A stretch of 64,000 bases of DNA from assembly GCF_000757905.1 (NCBI RefSeq), contig NZ_JRLH01000006.1, one strand, 5' to 3'. This DNA comes from Arsenophonus nilaparvatae. GTDB taxonomy: Bacteria > Pseudomonadota > Gammaproteobacteria > Enterobacterales > Enterobacteriaceae. This document shows, in pieces, positions 58,148 through 64,000 of this stretch. Below the pieces are notes generated by a model. It saw only the letters and a program-made list of their open reading frames with translations, made no database searches and was not told where the DNA came from. The position numbers and the translations under genes are program-made. Every line of letters starts with the position of its first letter. Positions within the stretch are counted from its first letter, which is position 1.

Positions 58148-59440
58148 TTGGAGCAGGTCTCAACAAGTACTTTAATCATCATACTTATTGTCATGGTTAT
58201 CTTATCAGCCTATTTTTCTGCCTCAGAAACAGGAATGATGACCCTTAATCGATATCGATTACGCCATTTAGCCAAACATGGCCATCAAGCTGCTCGTCGC
58301 GTTGAATCACTATTAAAACAACCAGATCGCCTAATCAGTCTTATTTTGATTGGTAATAATCTGATTAATATATTGGCCTCATCGTTAGCAACTATTGTTG
58401 GTATGAGACTTTATGGTGATGTTGGTGTGGCCATCGCTACTGGTATCTTAACTTTTGTGATCCTAGTTTTTGCTGAAGTGCTACCAAAGACAATGGCGGC
58501 ACTCTATCCAGAAAAAGTGGCTTTTCCTAGCAGTCTTCTGCTTAAACCGCTACAGAAATTGATGTTACCCATTGTTTGGTTATTTAACACCATCACCCTT
58601 ATGTTCATGCGTTTCTTTGGTATTAAATCGCCCATTATTAGTAGTGATGCGATTAGCAAAGATGAATTGCGTACGATTGTTAATGAATCCAAAAGTAAAC
58701 TTTCTCGTCGTAATCAGGATATGTTGATCTCAATCTTAGATTTAGAAAAAGTCACTGTAGGCGACATTATGGTTCCTCGCAATGAAATCGTTGGGATTGA
58801 CGTTAATACTGAATGGAAATCGATTATCCGCCAACTAACTCATTCACCACACGGTCGAATTGTTCTTTACCGAGATACCCTTGATGATATTATCGGCATG
58901 CTACGAGTTCGTGAAGCCTATCGACTAATGGTCGAAAAGAAAGAATTTAACAAGCAAAATCTAATCAGAGCTGCAGATAAAATTTATTTTATTCCAGAGA
59001 GTACGCCATTAAATACACAGCTAATAAAATTTCAACGTAATAATGAAAAAGTAGGTATTATTGTTGATGAATACGGTGATATTCAAGGGCTGGTAACAGT
59101 AGAAGATATTCTTGAAGAGATTGTTGGAGATTTTACTACCTCAATGTCTCCCAGTTTAGCCGAGGAAGCTTTACCACAAACCGATGGTTCTGTGTTAATT
59201 GATGGTACTGCTAATATACGAGAAATCAATAAAGCTTTTGATTGGCACTTACCGGTTGACGGCGCCAGGACTATCAATGGTCTGTTATTAGAAGAGCTAG
59301 GTGACATTCCAATGCTAAATACTGAAATCTTAATAGGTAAGTACCGTTTTATAGTATTAGCTATCAATGGCAACGTGATTAAACAAGTTAGAGCAATGCC
59401 GATTGACCTGCCCTTTACGATAGAACAAAAACCATACTAG
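58148..59440 (+). CDS. yfjD: CNNM/CorC-like membrane protein YfjD (DUF21, CBS pair)
   Basis: 430 residues. The DUF21 membrane domain (about 1-180) includes YFSASETGMMTLNRYRLRHL and FAEVLPKTMAALYPEKVAF. A CBS pair (about 200-330) has VGDIMVPRNEIVGID and VGIIVDEYGDIQGLVTVEDILEE (two strands). A CorC_HlyC domain ends the protein. Family members are linked to Mg2+ and Co2+ efflux or resistance. The start is a TTG with AGGA eight bases upstream, giving the E. coli-like EQVSTSTLIIIL. Confidence 0.94.
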   Translation: MEQVSTSTLIIILIVMVILSAYFSASETGMMTLNRYRLRHLAKHGHQAARRVESLLKQPDRLISLILIGNNLINILASSLATIVGMRLYGDVGVAIATGILTFVILVFAEVLPKTMAALYPEKVAFPSSLLLKPLQKLMLPIVWLFNTITLMFMRFFGIKSPIISSDAISKDELRTIVNESKSKLSRRNQDMLISILDLEKVTVGDIMVPRNEIVGIDVNTEWKSIIRQLTHSPHGRIVLYRDTLDDIIGMLRVREAYRLMVEKKEFNKQNLIRAADKIYFIPESTPLNTQLIKFQRNNEKVGIIVDEYGDIQGLVTVEDILEEIVGDFTTSMSPSLAEEALPQTDGSVLIDGTANIREINKAFDWHLPVDGARTINGLLLEELGDIPMLNTEILIGKYRFIVLAINGNVIKQVRAMPIDLPFTIEQKPY

Positions 59441-59471
59441 CTATCATTTTAGCCGCTTTTTATAGGCTATT

Positions 59472-59987
59472 TTATGATGATAATTGCGTTAACTTTTCTT
59501 TCGATAACATTAGTTCGTTATTTTTATTAACCACAATGCCACTTTCAATCACATTGCGAGCAATTTGCTGAGCTTCAACTAAAGAGTGCATTTCATAAGT
59601 ACCACACTGATATTTATTTAACTCAGGTATTTGATTCTGAGCCGTCACTTTAAGTACATCTTGCATAGCCATTTTCCAGGCATCAGCAACAGATTGTTCA
59701 TTAGGCTGGCCGATTAGACTCATATAAAATCCTGTACGACAGCCCATCGGTGAAATATCAATAATCTCTACATCGCTACTATTGAGGTGATCACGCATAA
59801 AACCGGCAAATAAATGTTCTAATGTATGGATGCCTTTCTCCGTTAATAGCTGTTTGTTTGGCACACAAAAACGAAGATCAAATACCGTGATCGCATCACC
59901 ATGCGGAGTCTTCATCGTTTTAGCAATACGCACAGCAGGTGCTTTCATCTGGGTATGATCAACCATAAAACTATCAAGTAATGGCAT
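59472..59987 (-). CDS. luxS: S-ribosylhomocysteine lyase LuxS
   Basis: 171 residues from the ATG at 59987 (MPLLDSFMVDHTQM), with GGAG nine bases upstream. The metal site is HTLEHLFAGFMRDH with the distal Cys in YQCGTYEMHS. It cleaves S-ribosylhomocysteine to homocysteine and DPD, the precursor of autoinducer-2. It follows gshA, as in E. coli. Confidence 0.98.
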   Translation of the reverse strand: MPLLDSFMVDHTQMKAPAVRIAKTMKTPHGDAITVFDLRFCVPNKQLLTEKGIHTLEHLFAGFMRDHLNSSDVEIIDISPMGCRTGFYMSLIGQPNEQSVADAWKMAMQDVLKVTAQNQIPELNKYQCGTYEMHSLVEAQQIARNVIESGIVVNKNNELMLSKEKLTQLSS

Positions 59988-60139
59988 TACTGTGATCTCC
60001 AAAAAATTAATTTTTTACAAAATAAATGGAACTTCCTTTCATATCGCAAGTCTTACTTAAGCAAGACGCGAAAATTGTTATCATCCTATTCTCTAAGAGA
60101 TTCTATTTTGGCCACTTCAAAGTGGCCATTTCTTTATTC

Positions 60140-61699
60140 TTACCCGATATGGGCCTTTAAGTAACGCTCAAAACTTATTTTATCCGCTTGTTCAATTGCA
60201 AACTGTTTGCTAATCGAGGTGTGACGAACATTAGCAAACTCAGTTTCAGTAATCACTTCATAAGGTTCATTGCTTAATTGTTGATGATAGGTCTTAGCCA
60301 GTTGCAAACCATATTGACTAATACTCTGTTCAATCATCGGGGATAATATTTGGCCAGAATAAGTAAGATCTGGATTTTCAAACATTGCTATCAATTGAGA
60401 ACAAATTTCACGATATCGTGTATTGCCACTAACATCTAACACATCAGCAACTCTAATTAAATCATCAAATAATATCTGCCCTACCTCTTTTAAAGGTCTC
60501 ATTGATTCACCACAACCCACACCGATTATTTGTCCAGGTTTACGACCTTCAAGGATCACTCGATTCCAATTCGTGCGACAACAATTTAATTCTCTTTCAT
60601 CCATCACCGGCGCATCCGCTAATACACACCAGATTAAAAAGAGATCAAGAAAATGGATCTGCGCTTCATCAATACCAATGGCAGTAAATGGGTTAATATC
60701 CAAAGCTCTAACTTCAATATATTCGATTCCTCTATTTAACAGTGCATCGGATGGCGACTCATCACCAATAAGCACTCGTTTGGGTCGAATCGGCGCATAT
60801 AACTCATTTTCAATTTGTAAAATATTGGTATTCAGCTGCAAATGTTTACCATCTTTATTGTATATACCTAATTTTGTAAACTCGGGAGAAGGCTGTTTTA
60901 TTGCTTGCTTAAGACCAGTAACATAAGTCGTTAGATCATTAAAGGTGATTTTCAGATCACTTTGGGATTTGTTGGTATATCCCAAATCACTCATTCGTAG
61001 CGATGTGGCATAAGGGAGATAATAGGTTCCTTTAGCTGTCTTCTCAAAAGGAAGATGCCTGGCATTTCCATGCAAAAAAGAACCACAAATTGCAGGTGAG
61101 GCGCCAAATAAATAGGGGATAACCCAACCAAAGCGATAATAATTACGAATGAGTCGAAAATAACCAGCAGAAATTTCATCCTTACCACTTTCGGCATCCT
61201 TAACACCAACCAACGCTTGCCAAAATTCAATCGGCAAAGAAAAATTATAATGGATCCCTGCAATTGTTTGCATTAACGCCCCATAACGATTCTTTAATCC
61301 TTCCCGATATAAAGTTTTAAAACGACCAATATTAGAAACACCATATTGAGCCAGTTTAATGTTATCTTGGCTCTCTATAAAACAAGGCATACTTAATGGC
61401 CACATCAATTCATGATCAAGATGACGTGCTGTATAACGATGTAAATCTCTTAAAAATGCTAGAACGTGCCCAATATTATTATCAACTGGAGTGATGAATT
61501 CCAACAAAGCTTCAGCAAAGTCAGTCGTGATCCATGGATGAGTTAACGCTTTCCCTAAACTATCAGGGTGAGGAGACTTAGCCAGTCCGCCTGTTGGTGT
61601 AATTCTCAGTGTTTCACGTTCAATACCTCGACAAAGACCATGTAAAATATTAGGACGTGCCTCTAACCATGATAGCGCTTTTGATACATTCGGGATCAA
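60140..61699 (-). CDS. gshA: Glutamate-cysteine ligase GshA
   Basis: 519 residues, standard for the gammaproteobacterial enzyme. GIERETLRITPTGGLAKSPHP, FITPVDNNI and EVRALDINPFTAIGI are diagnostic. It performs the ATP-dependent first step of glutathione synthesis. Its start lies downstream of the tRNA cluster terminator, so it has its own promoter in the AT-rich stretch 61700-61844. Confidence 0.98.
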   Translation of the reverse strand: MIPNVSKALSWLEARPNILHGLCRGIERETLRITPTGGLAKSPHPDSLGKALTHPWITTDFAEALLEFITPVDNNIGHVLAFLRDLHRYTARHLDHELMWPLSMPCFIESQDNIKLAQYGVSNIGRFKTLYREGLKNRYGALMQTIAGIHYNFSLPIEFWQALVGVKDAESGKDEISAGYFRLIRNYYRFGWVIPYLFGASPAICGSFLHGNARHLPFEKTAKGTYYLPYATSLRMSDLGYTNKSQSDLKITFNDLTTYVTGLKQAIKQPSPEFTKLGIYNKDGKHLQLNTNILQIENELYAPIRPKRVLIGDESPSDALLNRGIEYIEVRALDINPFTAIGIDEAQIHFLDLFLIWCVLADAPVMDERELNCCRTNWNRVILEGRKPGQIIGVGCGESMRPLKEVGQILFDDLIRVADVLDVSGNTRYREICSQLIAMFENPDLTYSGQILSPMIEQSISQYGLQLAKTYHQQLSNEPYEVITETEFANVRHTSISKQFAIEQADKISFERYLKAHIG

Positions 61700-61844
61700 A
61701 TTGACCTCCCGTTATCCGTTCGTTATTTTTACTTTTAGAAAAGTTACTTTAGCGTAAATAATTAAAATTGTCGCCGTCTAGATTATCTAGAGCAAATCAC
61801 TAAAGTAATCGTATATTTTATTAACAAACACATTTTAATTATAA

Positions 61845-61878
61845 AACAAAAAACCCTGCCGTTAATTGACAGGGTTTT
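61845..61878 (-). terminator. Terminator of the tRNA operon
   Basis: AAAACCCTG (61850-61858) pairs with CAGGGTTTT (61870-61878) and is followed on the minus strand by further T residues (TTTTTTG). Confidence 0.87.
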
Positions 61879-61884
61879 ATGATA

Positions 61885-61961
61885 TGGCGCATCCAGAAGG
61901 ATTCGAACCTCCGACCGCTCGGTTCGTAGCCGAGTACTCTATCCAGCTGAGCTATGGATGC
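61885..61961 (-). tRNA. tRNA-Arg (anticodon ACG), copy 2
   Basis: 77 nt with encoded CCA. The acceptor stem is GCATCCA/TGGATGC, and the anticodon ACG at 61925-61927. Identical in sequence to the copy 70 bases upstream. Confidence 0.97.
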
Positions 61962-62032
61962 AATTTTTGTTTTCTATTATTAAAGATACGCTAGTTAGCT
62001 TTAATAAACAATATTCTTTATTCTAAAATTAA

Positions 62033-62109
62033 TGGCGCATCCAGAAGGATTCGAACCTCCGACCGCTCGGTTCGTAGCCGAGTACTCTATCCAGCTGAGC
62101 TATGGATGC
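62033..62109 (-). tRNA. tRNA-Arg (anticodon ACG), copy 1
   Basis: 77 nt with encoded CCA, identical to the second copy. E. coli has four such genes in the same place (argQ, Z, Y, V); two remain here. Confidence 0.97.
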
Positions 62110-62119
62110 ACTATCAAAA

Positions 62120-62212
62120 TGGCGGTGAGGGAGGGATTCGAACCCTCGATGCAGCTATTAACCGCATACTCCCTTAGCAGGGGAGCGCCTTCAGCCTCTC
62201 GGCCACCTCACC
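62120..62212 (-). tRNA. serV: tRNA-Ser (anticodon GCT)
   Basis: 93 nt with a long variable arm and encoded CCA. The acceptor stem is GGTGAGG/CCTCACC, and the anticodon GCT at 62176-62178. It corresponds to serV beside csrA in E. coli. Confidence 0.97.
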
Positions 62213-62777
62213 ATCGAATAAGCAACGAGACAATTTCAAACCATCTCTCTGTTGCGTGGCGCTCATATTACTTTCCCAGACTTAGAAGTCAAACAATTTT
62301 TCCGATCTTTTTACGTTCTTTAGTTCGTTTGCACATTTCACAATCAAGATGAGTAGTTTAACAACGAAATAAAATAATATGGCATTCTATATTCACCAAT
62401 AAAAAATCATCAAAACAGGAAGATTAACAGAAAAAAACAGATCAAAAGTAGGTTCTTATCCTTTAATAAAGAAAACTATTCCAGCGTAAAATAGTTAACC
62501 TAAATATTTTCTTTTTATAAGTTATGTCAGCTAATAATCTATTGATTTATTTGTAAGTATTTTAAAAAATGCGTTGGTATCTAACAATTAAAATCCGGCA
62601 TTTGATTCATAATGTAAAAAAATACTAAAAAAAAGACATTTTTTACAATCTATCTAATTGGTTTTATAGGATACTAAGCTTGAAAAAATACAGACATAAA
62701 ATAGATGGCAATAAGAAACAGCGCTCATTCTATAAATATAATTAACATATACCTAAGAATGAACGCTTTACTAAAAA
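62213..62777. other. Intergenic region between tRNA-Ser and csrA
   Basis: About 565 AT-rich bases without an ORF. They include the tRNA operon promoter (not pinpointed) and, close to csrA, an inverted repeat that may terminate csrA. Confidence 0.45.
62720..62767 (-). terminator. Possible csrA terminator (long-loop dyad)
   Basis: AGCG-C-TCATTCT (62720-62731) pairs with AGAATGA-A-CGCT (62756-62767), one mismatch and a 24-base loop, followed on the minus strand by GTTTCTT. The weak T-run leaves its function uncertain. Confidence 0.45.
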
Positions 62778-62963
62778 TTACTGATTATTGGGCTGGCATT
62801 TTTCAGCTTGGATCCGTTGATAAATTTCTTCACGGTGAACAGAAACCTCTTTGGGTGCATTAACCCCTATACGTACCTGGTTGCCTTTTACACCCAGCAC
62901 CGTTACTGTTACCTCATCGCCTATCATGAGCGTTTCACCAACTCGACGAGTCAGAATAAGCAT
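62778..62963 (-). CDS. csrA: Carbon storage regulator CsrA
   Basis: 61 residues. MLILTRRVGETLMIGDEVTV is the invariant N-terminus, with the RNA-binding Arg44 region in VSVHREEIYQRIQAEK. It binds GGA motifs in mRNA leaders and controls carbon flux, motility and biofilm. GGAG-like AAGGAGC precedes the start. It lies downstream of alaS, as in E. coli. Confidence 0.98.
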   Translation of the reverse strand: MLILTRRVGETLMIGDEVTVTVLGVKGNQVRIGVNAPKEVSVHREEIYQRIQAEKCQPNNQ

Positions 62964-63185
62964 TCTTTGCTCCTTGAAAATTAAAAAGAGTCGGGTCTCT
63001 AGGTTTCCCCGCTATTATCCATCACACACCGTGAAAACGTAAAGCAATGATATTCACCTAAAGTATTTAACCTAAAGCAATCATCATACTAATATTGTAG
63101 CTAAAAATATAATTTTGTACTTAGGTCATTTAAAAACAATCCGTTAAAGGTTGCATAATTAAGTTATGCAACCCTCATGGTTAAT

Positions 63186-64000
63186 TCATGTCAAGCGCGA
63201 ATTAACCCACTCTTCAACTGATGCTAATGCAGCAGGAAGTGCTGTTATATTAGAGCCGCCCGCCTGAGCCATGTCAGGGCGACCACCCCCTTTTCCGCCT
63301 ACTTGCTGCGCAACAAATGAAATTAAATCACCAGCCTTTATTTTAGCAGTCAAATCATTGGTTACACCAACAATTAGACTGACTTTATCATTACTTATAG
63401 TAGAAAGCACAATAATTGCTGATTTTAATTGATTTTTTAAGTCATCAACAATGATACGTAGCTGTTTAGGCTCAGTGTTATTTAACTGAGTAACTAATAA
63501 GCTAACTCCGTTAATTTTTTTAACTTGTTGACTTAAAGAAACACTTTCTTGGGCAGCTTGTTGCCCTTTTAATTGATCTAACGACCTTTCTAATAACTTA
63601 ACTTTATCTAATGTCGTTTTAATTTTTTCCATTAGATTATTAGCATCACCTTTCATTAATTGGCCAATTTCAGCCAATAAATTGGATTGCTGGTGAAGAT
63701 CATCTATAGCAACTTGTCCGGTTATAGCTTCTATCCGCCGAATTCCCGCTGCCGTACCCGATTCACTGCTAACACGAAATAATCCTATATCGCCAGTCCG
63801 ATTGGCATGAGTACCGCCGCATAACTCAATAGAAAAATCGCCGATACTAAGAACGCGTACCTGTGCATCATATTTTTCACCAAAAAGCGCCATCGCATCT
63901 TTTTCTTTTGCCGCCTCTAAATCCATTAATGTCGTTATAATAGGGTCATTTTTACGAATTTGATAATTTACGATATCTTCTATTTGGCGTATTTGCATCG
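63186..64000 (-). CDS. alaS: Alanyl-tRNA synthetase, C-terminal part (continues past window)
   Basis: About 271 codons are visible, corresponding to the last third of AlaRS. They include the end of the editing domain with the zinc and catalytic motif IELCGGTHANRTGDIG, the helical region, and the Gly-rich C-Ala domain (GGKGGGRPDMAQAGG). The catalytic N-terminal part is beyond the right edge, and the frame is open to it. Confidence 0.97.
   Translation of the reverse strand, partial: MQIRQIEDIVNYQIRKNDPIITTLMDLEAAKEKDAMALFGEKYDAQVRVLSIGDFSIELCGGTHANRTGDIGLFRVSSESGTAAGIRRIEAITGQVAIDDLHQQSNLLAEIGQLMKGDANNLMEKIKTTLDKVKLLERSLDQLKGQQAAQESVSLSQQVKKINGVSLLVTQLNNTEPKQLRIIVDDLKNQLKSAIIVLSTISNDKVSLIVGVTNDLTAKIKAGDLISFVAQQVGGKGGGRPDMAQAGGSNITALPAALASVEEWVNSRLT

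Overview
The window is AT-rich chromosomal DNA from a gammaproteobacterium of the order Enterobacterales. Protein sequences (MutS, RpoS, ClpB, Ffh, GshA) and gene order follow the enteric pattern closely. The low GC content, eroded intergenic spaces, insect-toxin TccC/Rhs genes and decayed accessory genes point to a Morganellaceae insect associate such as Arsenophonus. That genus assignment is an inference from composition and gene content.

Positions 1-22 kb are an accessory, partly decaying region. It holds a chaperone-usher fimbrial operon (minus strand), a DUF2165 membrane protein, a chimeric ORF joining the N-terminus of an OmpF/OmpC-type porin to the C-terminus of RimO, and a LysR regulator. 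Next is a collapsed type I-F CRISPR-Cas locus: cas1, then a Cas2-3 that loses its helicase and runs straight into a CRISPR repeat. It is followed by a tiny ORF coupled to a LuxR-type HTH gene, a Doc-family toxin with an unrecognised 59-aa partner, a methyltransferase, a broken beta-helix gene, small secreted proteins and a CorA-like transporter. The region ends with a frame-disrupted TccC insecticidal-toxin gene, a candidate CE-clan (Ulp1/YopJ-like) cysteine-protease effector, a lipoprotein and an AAC(6')-like acetyltransferase.

Positions 23-37.6 kb are core: mutS-miaE converge on rpoS-nlpD-pcm-surE, with truD-ispF-ispD-ftsB beyond an unusual 0.8-kb gap. Divergent queD, then queE, a ProY-type amino-acid permease and yafD follow. 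Positions 37.7-43.7 kb are a complete rRNA operon on the minus strand (16S, tRNA-Glu, 23S, 5S, tRNA-Asp, terminator). Its upstream flank (clpB) matches E. coli rrnG, while its downstream flank (tRNA-Asp, yafD) matches E. coli rrnH.

Positions 43.7-64 kb follow the E. coli order almost exactly: clpB with a sigma-32-like promoter, pgeF, rluD, bamD, raiA, pheA, tyrA-aroF, rplS-trmD-rimM-rpsP, ffh, ypjD, yfjD, then luxS, gshA, two tRNA-Arg, tRNA-Ser, csrA and the 3' part of alaS. The functions covered are mismatch repair, stationary-phase control, isoprenoid and queuosine synthesis, ribosome and tRNA maturation, protein targeting and disaggregation, aromatic amino-acid synthesis, and thiol and quorum-signal metabolism.

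The most interesting signals are the porin-RimO fusion, the CRISPR-Cas deletion scar, the CE-clan protease candidate beside mutS, the split TccC toxin, and the Doc toxin with an unrecognised partner.
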